64,000 nucleotides of DNA from contig CM035352.1 in the NCBI GenBank assembly GCA_020137815.1, positions 7,044,628 to 7,108,627 of the forward strand, in the 5' to 3' direction. Below are positions 40,701-49,764 of this stretch, one piece after another; position 1 is the first letter of the stretch, and each line of letters begins with the position of its first letter. The notes beneath the pieces are model-generated. The model did not search any database. It was not told the origin of the DNA and saw only the letters and a program-made list of their open reading frames with translations. The stretch comes from Hormiphora californensis. Lineage: Eukaryota > Ctenophora > Tentaculata > Cydippida > Pleurobrachiidae. Made by a program: the position numbers and the translations under genes.

Positions 40701-43700
40701 TGGAGGTCATCAGGTTTTGGAGGGAGAATGGGGTGACAGACAGGGTGGGGGGCAAACTCAGATGGAGGGAGAAAGGGGTGATGGTGATGGACAAAGGGCC
40801 CCACAGGTTGATGGATGTATTGAAGTAGCTGCTACTTCGGGTGAGGAAGAAAGAGGCCCAAAAATGGGAAGGAGCGGTCGGATTAGTGTCAATAGTACCT
40901 CATGACAAAAAGATTGCTAGAGTTAGCTGCTGATCACTCGATCATTCTTCTATCACTGATAGGACACGTCTTTATGACACAATCAACCCATTGTCAATCA
41001 GTCTTTAGTGCAATGGGTCATATATGTCCTGTGGTCCTCAAAGGGTTAACTGTGGCCCAAAGTGGCCCTTAAAAATGTTCAACATACCGCTGACAAAGTG
41101 CCCCCAGAAATCTTTGTCTATACGACAATACATTTTGAGGTCCCCCTGCATACCTGAGGTCACGATGACAGAGTGACACTTCTCACTCAGAGGTTTGAAC
41201 ACCACCGCAGGGTTCAGACAAGATAGCGACAGGGTCAGTCCAATTATCCTCTTGTTCCTACTACCTCGTCCACCGTGTGGATCTTCAATGAACAACGGCG
41301 ACTTCTTTACCTGAAGACAATTGATGTGTTTGTGAGCGGGAATGGAATGAGAACTACACCCTCAAATAATTCTATATGTGTTTGTGCTAAGTTGAGCACT
41401 GATAGACGATGCAATGGAGATTGATTAAATACAATGAGTACTTACACAGAGAGTAAATGAATTTGGATGTCGTTGTAATATCTTGTAAGTCAGTATAAAC
41501 TTCTCAACAACAATCAGCGAGCTCGTTTTAGGTCTCGGTGCTTTAATTGATTTCTCGTTCTTTGGTTTCCCCTTGTCTTCCTCTATCTCGGCGAATATGG
41601 ACGCTATCCATCCCCCAAGTTGGTCCACATAGTCGTTCGTTATTCCGATAGCCTAGCAAGATAAAACGTGTGTAGGTGTGAAATTCAGAGTTACCATGGT
41701 AACATGAATATTTCAAACTTTCTCGACAAACAGTGTCAAGTTACATGGAGTTGTCGCAAGCACGATACCCCATCCAGACTGTAGTGGCTATGCTCAAAAT
41801 AGTCCTTGATCAGCCTGCTCTCAAAGCTGGTGGCAAAGTCTCGAAGTTGAACCAGGAACGATTTGATAGCATTGAGTTCAGTGTACTTTGGAACACATCT
41901 GTTGGGATGGAAGGAGATCAAATTTAATCTTTATCTCTCTATCCTTCAGATAGTTTCTTATCGACATCTCTATTAGTCTAACAATATCACTCCATCACCC
42001 CATCTCTCTATCTCTCTATCTAACAATATCTCTCTCCCTCTCAATTACCCTCCGGATGGGTCAGCTCCGTAAGTTTCAAAGAAATTTTGTTGGTTTTTGA
42101 AGCACTTATCCACATCATCGATCGCTTCTCCGATTTCAAACTGTGTAGCATCAAAACCTGCCGAGCTACGACACACATCCTCAATGTTGTGACCTTCATC
42201 AAATATGGCGATGTGACCGTTTAGGTCGAGCTTCCGTTGAGAAACGATGAGCGGGTCCAAGATGTAGTTGTAGGGTGCAAATACAATGTCTGCACCAGTT
42301 GCCAAATCCAACTGGGGGGGGGGGGGGTATTTGTAGGGATTATTGCAACTGTTTTTGTGCAAAACAGGGAATCACGAATATGAACTACAAGTTTGAAATT
42401 TGTAAAGCTGAGTGGGAAAGAAAGGGATACATGATAATTAACTCAATTAACTAATTACCGAGGAATAGTAGGGGCACCCAATAACATCTCGTCCCATTCT
42501 TGCCAGTTCCTCCACGTCCCATGCATGGTCCAGAACCTGTGCTGCAACTGTCAACTTCCTTTGGTTACTGTAATACACACACCCACACGGATCTGCAATT
42601 AGGGAAATGAAGTCATCATTAACAAATCATGGATTAGTCATACAAGTTACGATATCTTTCGAATCAATATCCCAAAATAGCTTGTGTTCTACTAATACGG
42701 CAGTGGTACCAAGGGAATGTATGATAGGGTCTGGAAAAGACTAAGAAAATGAAAGTGAATTGTGACAGGTGACTTACTCTCGGATCGCAGATCGTTACAT
42801 TTTTCGTTTTTGTTTGAGTTTGTCTGCAGATCTGGATTGACACAGGAGTGTTCTCTGCTCGATAAGATGGACATTTTCACCTGGAAAAAGAAAGGGGTGA
42901 GTATCAAGATGATTGATTGAGATTGAACACGGTAATGCATTATCTTGTTGAGAAAATAAAGTCGATTGTCTAGCGCTGGAATTGTCACTAGAAGCTACTC
43001 AATTTGTAGTAATTAACTTATAATATAATTGGTAATTAGTAATTACAGACAACACGAACTTGACACAGAAGATGGTTTTCCGAACAATTTGTGTTTTCCC
43101 ACGGTGTGTGTTTGCGCGCTAAAAATCACCAAACTGCGCGAGATTCTTATCCTCTCAAGCATCGCGCGTTACAACATTGAGGAATGCTGGACGTGAAAAC
43201 AGGTCCAGCACCATAATCTCATGTGATTGAACATCATGCATCATCAATGATTGAGCATCATCAATGATTCTGGATTGATTCAATGATTCAGGCAATACAT
43301 TTATCAATTTAGTTTACCTTTTTAAAGTCCGTTTTGTTTAACTCCCTGACAATTTGAGCGATTTGCTTGTGGGTCCGGGTACAAAAGTATATCTTCGGTA
43401 CCTTATCCCTGTCCCTGTCGCAGGTACATTCTGTACCGGATGAAGACCCACTCTTGGCAGCAGAGGAGGATGTACCAGCTGTTGTGGCGGTGGGAGACTG
43501 CTCGAGTTCTACAAAAATGGGAATGATAAGTCGTATGACCAACCCTAATCCCAACAACTACCTGAGTGCGGACACAGTGGCAAGCGACCGAAAATATACA
43601 AACTTACTTTTGAGTTTTTCTTTCACGTATGCAGCATCAGCATCCGTCTCATTAGTTCCACCCTCTAAAACAGTGATTGATTAAGTTAAGGAATTCTACA

Positions 43701-46493
43701 TACTAGTCTATTTAATTCAAGCAGATTGCAGAAAAATAAATTTAAGTGAGATACATGAACTATGAACGTTTGTAGACTGGCGCGTTATGAAGTTGGCTGT
43801 TCCCAGCGCGAGCTGGGGACAGCCAACTGGAGTTTAATCGCCCGGCAGGGCGATTAAACTGGTTTAAATCCCGACGCCGATCCCGAGGCGCCAGCCGAGG
43901 GTGAGGGGGAGGTGATTTAAACCTATAACGCGATAGGCTAACAAACGTTCATAGTTTATGAAACCCGATAGTAATTACACACAAATAAGAGACACAACAC
44001 AAGGTAAAACACACAAGGAGTACTGGAAAATAGTCAACAGACGTCCCCAAACTGTGTGTAGACTAACTGGCACCTAGTTGCAACTGTTCCTAACATATTT
44101 GAGTAAGAGAGAGCAAGATTGGGGCCAATACACACAGTGAGAGATATTGAACAGTAAAAGAGGGAATGAGAGAGAGAAAGATAGGAATGCGATTCTTTTG
44201 ACTTTTTATGAGAGAGATAACATTGAAAAGTGTTGCAGACATGTTTCCCCTCTCTCTTGTTGACGGAACTGTGTGTTTACACACATTTTTATTACTTGGA
44301 ATTTTACACGCCTGTTATTCAAATCAAGAGAAACGCGAGAAAAAGGGAACTGGACTGTTAAAACGCGAACAGGGTGTTAAATCCCCCAGCTAGCAGATAT
44401 CATGTGCACGCAAAATGTTCAAACGACTGATAAATCAACTATCGGGTTTCATATAACTATGAAACCCGATAGTTGATTTATCAGTCGTTTGAACATTTTG
44501 CGTGCACATGATATCTGCTAGCTGGGGGATTTAACACCCTGTTCGCGTTTTAACAGTCCAGTTCCCTTTTTCTCGCGTTTCTCTTGATTTGAATAACAGG
44601 CGTGTAAAATTCCAAGTAATAAAAATGTGTGTAAACACACAGTTCCGTCAACAAGAGAGAGGGGAAACATGTCTGCAACACTTTTCAATGTTATCTCTCT
44701 CATAAAAAGTCAAAAGAATCGCATTCCTATCTTTCTCTCTCTCATTCCCTCTTTTACTGTTCAATATCTCTCACTGTGTGTATTGGCCCCAATCTTGCTC
44801 TCTCTTACTCAAATATGTTAGGAACAGTTGCAACTAGGTGCCAGTTAGTCTACACACAGTTTGGGGACGTCTGTTGACTATTTTCCAGTACTCCTTGTGT
44901 GTTTTACCTTGTGTTGTGTCTCTTATTTGTGTGTAATTACTATCGGGTTTCATAAACTATGAACGTTTGTTAGCCTATCGCGTTATAGGTTTAAATCACC
45001 TCCCCCTCACCCTCGGCTGGCGCCTCGGGATCGGCGTCGGGATTTAAACCAGTTTAATCGCCCTGCCGGGCGATTAAACTCCAGTTGGCTGTCCCCAGCT
45101 CGCGCTGGGAACAGCCAACTTCATAACGCGCCAGTCTACAAACGTTCATAGTTCATTTAATCGATTTTATACAGATGGGGGACATATTCTCACCGTCAAT
45201 AAATTTGGGCGGTGACTGGTAGCTGGTGGGTTTTTCTAGGACCCAAGTTTCTTGCTGTGCCGTACATTTCTTATAAAGCTCCCTGTTCACCAGAGCAACA
45301 CGAGAGGACGGTATCTGGAAATATGGCTCATTAGTAATGAGTTTATTATGTTGCAAATCCTTTAGAGTTGGGCTTTATAATTTCCTACCTCTACAAATAT
45401 GCATCTGTTTTCCTCGATCTCCACTTTTGACAGAAACGGCTCTTTCACTGCTGAAACCTCGACCTTCCTCACTCTCTGGGAGAAAACACGAATAAATAAA
45501 ATTAATGAGAGAATAAAAATGTAACATGGTTCCACCGAAGAGAGTTCGGACATCAGGGTTTCTGAGTGAAACATTGTTTGAACAAGAAATACCGGACGAG
45601 AAAAAGACACCACACTAACCACGTTCCTGTAGACATCATGAATAAAAACAGTCACTTTCCGGTTTCCCTGAAGAGCCTTCTTCTTTGTGACAGGGTTGGA
45701 CAGCTTGACAGCCGCTATACTCCCAAACCTTCTTCCCGACCTGAAATCCTCCTCTGAATGTTTTGGTGGTTCGGTGGGTACTGGGTCACCACTTATCTCG
45801 GCCTCCACTGGGGTAAGAATATGTCATGTCGATATTTAAAAAATACTGAAATAACATAAATTGGACACATAAAATACTCGTTTAATTAATTAATTATTTA
45901 ATTAATTAATTATTTAATTAATTACCCGCCTTACTACTTACAGCTTGGTGACCAAGTGTGCACAGGACAAGGCGAGGAATCCTTTACCATCAACTCCGCC
46001 TTAATCTTGGCCTGCCAGGACAGGGCACTGCACAGTAGGGACAGTGTTTTACCTGTACCAGTGGGTGATTCTAGGAGGGCGTGTTCTTTCTGTTGTAGTG
46101 CTTGGATCACCTTGAACATGTACTGAAACTGAAAAGAAGAAGAAGTAGGTTAGCATCTAAATTGGGTTTCCGAGATACAATTCAAAAACTGGGGCTGGGA
46201 AACTGGTAAAATAATTACACTAGGTATTACATAATATCTAAAGTAATAATATCTAAAGTACACTCTGCGTTTACCTGTACAGGGTAGGGTTTGTAGGGAA
46301 ACCTAATCTGGACACCCCCAATAGGATAACTCTTGGAGATCAACACAGATCGATTAGCTATCGGTGTACTACTCCCAGCAGGAGATGCACTCCTGGCTAG
46401 CATGCTCGTTATCCGAGATGTCTTCTTACATTTCTCCACATGACTAACAAAGTTCTTGCGAACCACTCTCTCCCCACAGTGCTCACACTTCAT
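28800..46493 (-). CDS. BRIP1: FANCJ/BRIP1 Fe-S DNA helicase
   Basis: Superfamily 2, 5'-3' helicase of the Fanconi anaemia pathway (crosslink repair, G-quadruplex unwinding). Exons, 5' to 3': 46493-46275, 46128-45942, 45807-45620, 45475-45389, 45314-45194, 43664-43608, 43508-43318, 42880-42778, 42592-42459, 42311-42049, 41898-41769, 41652-41446, 41310-41154, 32148-32005, 31738-31362, 30263-28800 (TAA). Phases agree throughout, giving about 1,340 residues (human 1,249). Visible: Walker [10 protein letters not shown] (exon 2), TRTHKQI (exon 7), Fe-S cysteines in exons 8-9 (SCVNPD, NEKC, CGC, GCPYY), motif II DEGH (exon 10; DEAH elsewhere), VTSGTLSP across exons 13-14, and motif [11 protein letters not shown] (exon 16). 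Oddities: a C2HC finger at residues 3-22, two CxxC pairs at the C-terminus, a 9 kb intron with three nested genes, and exon 15, where the conserved sequence changes frame about five times. Confidence 0.92.
30308..31319. mobile_element. TTAA-flanked foldback element filling a FANCJ intron
   Basis: Near-perfect palindrome with about 500-base arms centred near 30813. Ends AGCCAGAGGGGGG and CCCCCCTCTGGCC are flanked by TTAA at 30304-30307 and 31320-31323. The mirrored open frames at 30281-30532 and 31093-31323 are by-products. Removing it leaves an intron of only about 86 bases between exons 15 and 16. A TTAA duplication suggests piggyBac-superfamily mobilisation; no transposase is present. Confidence 0.75.
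32006..33083. repeat. FANCJ intron start with purine-rich minisatellite
   Basis: Between FANCJ exon 14 (32148) and the nested gene at 33084 lies a minisatellite (about 32216-32555) built from GGGGAGGGAGGGGYAGGATT-type units. The minus-strand Pro/Leu/Ser open frames across it (32064-32710) are repeat by-products. 32560-33083 holds nothing recognised apart from the outer end of the inverted duplication. Confidence 0.7.
33084..34513 (-). pseudogene. Nested type I membrane glycoprotein, copy A (frame break)
   Basis: Copy A of the family, in the large FANCJ intron on the same strand as FANCJ. ATG at 34513 starts a signal peptide ([14 protein letters not shown]). The extracellular part is Cys-rich with many N-glycosylation sites, then an Ig-like stretch (VNLTC…VSCSYG), one transmembrane segment ([19 protein letters not shown]) and a short tail. 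Relative to intact copy B it has one extra base near 33636-33641 (GAACTC where B has GACTC). This shifts the frame after SCSYG and splits it into 34513-33602 and 33608-33084. Both halves are otherwise intact, so this is a recent inactivation or a base-calling error. Confidence 0.75.
34514..35991. other. Spacer between inverted glycoprotein genes A and B
   Basis: It contains the divergent 5' flanks of A and B and, at 35100-35560, a segment whose reverse complement lies at 39040-39690. A single unit of the CCGCTGGTAACCCGTTACTA repeat occurs inverted at about 35503-35535. AT-rich; the shared promoters must lie here. An open frame at 34872-35087 is not supported. Confidence 0.6.
35992..37413 (+). 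CDS. Nested type I membrane glycoprotein, copy B (intact)
   Basis: 473-residue single-exon frame in the FANCJ intron, antisense to FANCJ. The start at 35992 directly precedes a signal peptide ([14 protein letters not shown]). An AG|GATTGTCAATATG context shared with copies A and C suggests a 5' UTR intron acceptor. The N-terminal ~210 residues are Cys-rich. Their pattern (CGDCDF…DVWIRYP…C…CDSFFLYKM) resembles the D8C module of uromodulin/GP2, which is my inference only. An Ig-like region follows (VNLTC…VTCSYG), then a transmembrane helix at roughly residues 416-440 and a ~32-residue basic tail. More than ten NxS/T sites are present. Likely a surface receptor or adhesion protein. It differs from copy A mostly in one ~20-residue patch coded by 36532-36602. 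Confidence 0.85.
   Translation: MLPWFFLALVVPTSTDGSFPDCTDPSTYTVYTKSTQYKGLHNTVSYDDDNSFTGCTLDHDWNKTSIENITCGDCDFEDSPSDVWIRYPEPFSSIFEFGPHVCENSTQWPPVESCNGYSQLALARNNSLVSDDSRCVHFNLVRLNIPIPKDRPKDNTCQILDDTVLIERYDCDSFFLYKMPNDFFKATFFCYQRTVIKDVFSIRKYSFCMVDRQLTPRVVTQDRLYYSGRVDVNLTCVTENSPLPPESASWSNLPAGSIITTNPVRPTPTRRETMVTIPRTNTSSVTCSYGDSSATFYRFTMSTYGRTFNSTHDNLQVCVVQTLPHNQLSNDLMLEDPDGKLYTNSTMHTRGGGDEMSVWSAHKGEFSVSLRFSKESLKGMVVHSTASWHCVLWDPVLKAEVWRRKFTVHREQGPDNTVIYVIAGCAGSLVLVAAIALGVWLQRRSSSRMTISNPGTVREHVTNSSCRMGKPKS
37414..39831. other. Spacer between glycoprotein genes B and C
   Basis: No gene recognised. It contains a short repeat of CACTTATAACACCCCCCAGTG (37870-37980), CTCGCAGGCTCG repeats (38380-38470), the 32-bp minisatellite at 38841-38992, the inverted copy (39040-39690) of the A-B spacer segment, and an 18-base G run at 39687. 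A palindromic pair, TTTTTTAATCAAGGGACAGG (39154) and its complement (39386), brackets a ~250-base stretch and looks like a small inverted-repeat element. Confidence 0.6.
38841..38992 (+). repeat. 32-bp minisatellite, five units
   Basis: Unit CCGCTGGTAACCCGTTACTA plus GGTAACCCGTCA. The inverted homologous segment at 35.5 kb has only one unit, so the array expanded after the duplication. Confidence 0.85.
39832..40905 (+). CDS. Nested type I membrane glycoprotein, copy C (divergent paralog)
   Basis: 357-residue frame. The start at 39832 is chosen because it aligns with copies A and B ([17 protein letters not shown]), although an upstream ATG at 39805 is in frame. Its first ~50 residues are almost identical to A and B ([17 protein letters not shown]). 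The rest of the Cys-rich domain keeps the same key positions ([21 protein letters not shown]) but is otherwise strongly diverged. It lacks the Ig-like region and goes straight to a transmembrane helix ([20 protein letters not shown]). The cytosolic tail is longer, Gly/Glu/Gln-rich and imperfectly repetitive ([20 protein letters not shown]). Same orientation as B, antisense to FANCJ. Confidence 0.8.
   Translation: MSPWFFLTLVVPTRTDGSFPDCTDPSTYTVYTKSTRYKGLHNTVSYDSTHDQEHCTLYRGNWTEDKTSDQLSCGDCDFENLPPETWVRFPGFFSEIITVSSDPKCTIPCQREFGAEKENVSICDPIPPPGSCNGFGQIVLTPHHSGDGSFNIVLFEAFFKFTTHTSECIWKNTTDIVSRVVSHDCGDFTLYKIPIDWRELATHCHALSQTGDRVTGSNMEEHWTPMSLCLEERSTAQQNGGAVVYIALSVVLVVVAVVLLFIKHFGLPSCSRSRLAVEPIVINEEMAIQDGGHQVLEGEWGDRQGGGQTQMEGERGDGDGQRAPQVDGCIEVAATSGEEERGPKMGRSGRISVNSTS
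43754..45156. mobile_element. 1.4 kb near-perfect palindrome in a FANCJ intron
   Basis: Two ~700-base arms pair without net indels around a centre at about 44455 (…CGGGTTTCATA|TAAC|TATGAAACCCG…). The outer ends are ATGAACTATGAACGTTTGTA and its complement. The identical open frames at 44208/44518 and 44090/44627 are mirror by-products. It sits between FANCJ exons 5 and 6; without it the intron would be about 126 bases. I see no clear target duplication. Confidence 0.8.
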
Positions 46494-46584
46494 CTCATGG
46501 TGCTATTATAGGAGGAGGAGGTGGTTATATATTACAGGGGTGCTTGTATTATATACCTGCTAACATACTTCCTAAACCCCTATC

Positions 46585-46695
<111 letters not shown>

Positions 46696-46872
46696 GCTCT
46701 CTCTCTCTCTACACCCTCTCAATCTTTTGTAGATTCAAACTTTTATAGAAAGATTGAAGCATTTTCAGGCGCAGTTTAGATACGCGACAAAGTTTAGATA
46801 CGCGAGTAAGAGACATGGAGATAGCTATAAAGAAAAAAGAGAGAACACACAGAACTCTTTATAATACCCATA

Positions 46873-48002
46873 TGGTCATGTTTTTTTTTCATTGGACGTA
46901 AAAATTTTTCAAAAATGGGCAAATGTTACATTTACTCAAAAATGCGGCACTTAATTTAGTAAAAATCAGTTGATATTCCAACCCTAATAGCAAAAGTGTC
47001 TTTTGAACACTTTTATGTACTTAAAATTGAATTTACTCATAAATTGCGGCACTGCTAACCAACTTTGCTAAAGCTGGCACCAATCAAACAGTTTAAACAA
47101 TATCGTTACATTTTTTTGCGTAAATTACAGAAAAATGGTACATATTTCTTATCCATAGCTAGGAGTAAGCGAATTACTCATATTGTGCGGTGTAAATGGT
47201 GGTTGAATTGATTGAATTTTTTGAATTGCATTTAACACCCTTCTTTGGTACCAATTTATGAGTAAATTGATACTAAACTGTTGTAAATACAATAAACAAC
47301 CACCTTAGCTAAAGAAAACTACCAAATTTTACTCAAATTGTGCGGGGCGGCTAAAAATAGCATTCATCTTTAACCTGCTGTAGCACCGCACTAAATGAGT
47401 AAACAGATCTCAAAGTGGTTGGATACAGTTCATATCACCAATAACTACTGTACCTACCATGCTTTTAATCTGTTTACTCAAAAATTGCGGCTCTATTGAC
47501 TGTTGGGTGAAATCAACCTTGTTTTCAGGTCTCGTGCCGCACAATATGAGTAACTGAGAGTACTAGTTATCGCCTTATCATACTCATAATTGTTCAAAGG
47601 AGATATGTACAAAAACTCAAACATTAATCGACTCATTTTACACTTTAGGAGTAAGATTTGCGGTAGAAAACAGCCGTGTGCCGCACAATATGAGTAAATT
47701 TTCCCCCGAAACCTAGTCTATCCTTTTACAAAAAAATATTTACAATGATTTCTGAAATTTCAAAAGTTCAATCATAACTAGAGCAACATGAGAGCCCTGT
47801 GCCGCAATTTTAAACCGCACTGATGTTTTAGGCTGTATCTCTGTAAGCCGTTGAATAAGAGTAACCGTTTTTTCACCATAGTAAAGTTCAAAGTATTATG
47901 CACTTATCGCATATATGAGTGACCATCCAAGCCGTGTGGTTGCTTTGCAATTCTCTTCTGAAAATTTTTGGTCAAACGTCCAATGAAAAAAAAACATGAC
48001 CA
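46873..48002. mobile_element. TA-flanked inverted-terminal element with an internal motif array
   Basis: Termini TGGTCATGTTTTTTTTTCAT followed by TGGACGT at the left, and the complement ACGTCCAATGAAAAAAAAAC then ATGACCA at the right, flanked by TA (46871-46872, 48003-48004), as in Tc1/mariner-type insertions. There is no transposase frame. Inside, a motif close to TTACTCAWAATTGTGCGGCA occurs at least eight times in both orientations: 46931, 47032, 47172, 47327, 47383 (reverse), 47473, 47534 (reverse) and 47678 (reverse), with weaker copies at 47253, 47649 and 47799. It separates the divergent FANCJ and fucolectin-like genes. Confidence 0.75.
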
Positions 48003-48230
48003 TATAAGGAGTCCGACATCCGTCTGCTATAATGGTTTTAAGACAAGGACATTAACTGTGCCTGGATGCTTGAGTGAGATGTAAAAGAGAGAGAAAGAGA
48101 GATAAAGAAAGAGCAGCTTTATAGATTTAACCCAATGCTTGTGAAAGAGACAACCCTTGTTTTTCACACCCACCACTCATTTGTTATTACGGTGTCATAT
48201 ATATGTTATAGCCAACTTTGCAAGAGTGGA

Positions 48231-49050
48231 ATGGGCTTGTTTATCATAGTATGGAGCACTGTAATTATAAACCTGGTAAACCCTCTGCAACTGGTGCTCA
48301 TAAACCCAACTCAGAGTACAATCAGCAAGGGTAGGGGTGCCTCAAAAGCGATTGATGGTAACTTAGCAACCGAGTATCATTCTTACTATCCTACATCATC
48401 CACTGAGGAATGGATACAGTTTGATTTGCAGGACCCATCAGTCATATCAACTGTCACCATGATCGGCAGGTAATAAACGCTTTTTTAAATGTTTTCAGGA
48501 CAGATCACTTTGAAGTAATTGCATGGCTTTTTTCCCGTTTTTTTTGCAGCTCGATTTACCTTGTAAAAAACCGTCCCCGAGCCCAGTAAGTCGAGGGTAG
48601 ACTGTACCCTTTTTAAACTTCAGGGGAGACGACAACGGGTATGGTTACCGTATTCAGGGGACCCAAGTCCGAATCTATAGTGAACAACAAGAAAATTGGA
48701 CTACTTGTGGAACTATTGAGGATCACCAATCCAACCCAGAGTACACTATTACCTGCCCGGATGACATTGTAGCAACCAAATTGTGGCTGTATGATAACAC
48801 TGCGGCAGAAGAAGATTCAGAAGATGCCTTTAAAGATGGAGGCGTGATTATAGTTATCAAGGAGGTGACTGCTTTCGGACCAATGTGTAAGTCAGGAACC
48901 AGTAAACAGCCAATCAGAACTCGTTATTTAGGTCACGTGACTGGTTATCAGCCAATCAGGGACCAGTATTTCCTGATTCAGTCGGACCAATGTGTAAGTA
49001 TTGATGTGTCTACACGTCTGCTCGTACGTATAGAAGGCACATTTGTGTAA
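48231..49050 (+). CDS. Secreted fucolectin-like (F5/8-type C fold) protein
   Basis: Exon 1, 48231-48469; exon 2, from 48624. The ATG at 48231 is preferred over 48135 because it directly precedes a signal peptide (MGLFIIVWSTVIINLV). The mature part is a single F-lectin/discoidin-type module: SKGRGASKAIDGN then WIQFDLQDPSVISTVTMIGR, then RIYSEQ, C…C and LWLYDN, as in tachylectin-4/fucolectin domains that bind fucosylated glycans. Exon 2 either splices at MC|GTAAGT (about 48890) or reads on to TAA at 49048. The donor context GGACCAATGTGTAAGT occurs twice, near 48876 and 48985, from a local duplication, so the C-terminus is uncertain. Such lectins commonly serve innate recognition; that role is inferred. 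Confidence 0.7.
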
Positions 49051-49764
49051 TGTGTGTATACCCTTATAATATTCATCCTAGTCGCCTTGCTTTGCTTGCT
49101 GCTTTTGCTTTTTACATATTCATCCTTACTCTAGATAATGTTATCAATTGATAAATGTCATCATGACCGTGACCAAACCTCGCATCATGCGTAGATTGGA
49201 CCACATACCCTACCTGTCTCATGAACAAGTATCTAATTAGCCGATTAGTGGATAGCCTACCTAGCGCACCCACCTCAAGGGCAGATAGGCGAACTAACCT
49301 TAAGCTTTACTAAAGTCCAAACCACAAAGAAATTTGAAGTTTCAGAATTTAGTTTTTCCTCAGCCCAGTTTTTTTTCAGTAACATATCTAGTTTGTGCCC
49401 AAACTATCCAATCTTGGGTAGTAAATCTAAAACATAGGATCGTCGGGGTTATTTCGGTGACCAAGGAATGTTAGCACCAAGGGGGGGGGGGGTTTAATTC
49501 AAGTAGATCATGGGCCTTTTCTATAAAATTGGCTCTGGTTAATTATATAGACGGAAAATAAATGTTCAATACTAAAAAACAAATACATAATTTGCATAAT
49601 TCTGCGTCGACACTTGGTAAGTTCCTATTGGGCACACTGAACCCTCCCTTTCAAGAGTGTGGGGGTAATAGAAATAAATAGAGGGGGAGACGCACTGTGC
49701 CCTTTCAAGAGAGCGGGGGTAAGAGAAAGGGTAAAGGAGGGTACACTGTGCCCTAAAAGCCCCT
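49051..49764. other. Convergent intergenic region
   Basis: Between the fucolectin-like gene and the 3' end of GTF2F2. It includes a 12-base G run (49482) and a duplicated CCCTTTCAAGAG segment at 49645 and 49700. No gene is recognised. Confidence 0.5.

Noticed and set aside
33084-40905. Viral or transposon envelope origin of the nested glycoproteins
   Set aside because: No fusion peptide, protease site, polymerase, LTR or integrase nearby; the architecture is that of ordinary animal type I membrane proteins.
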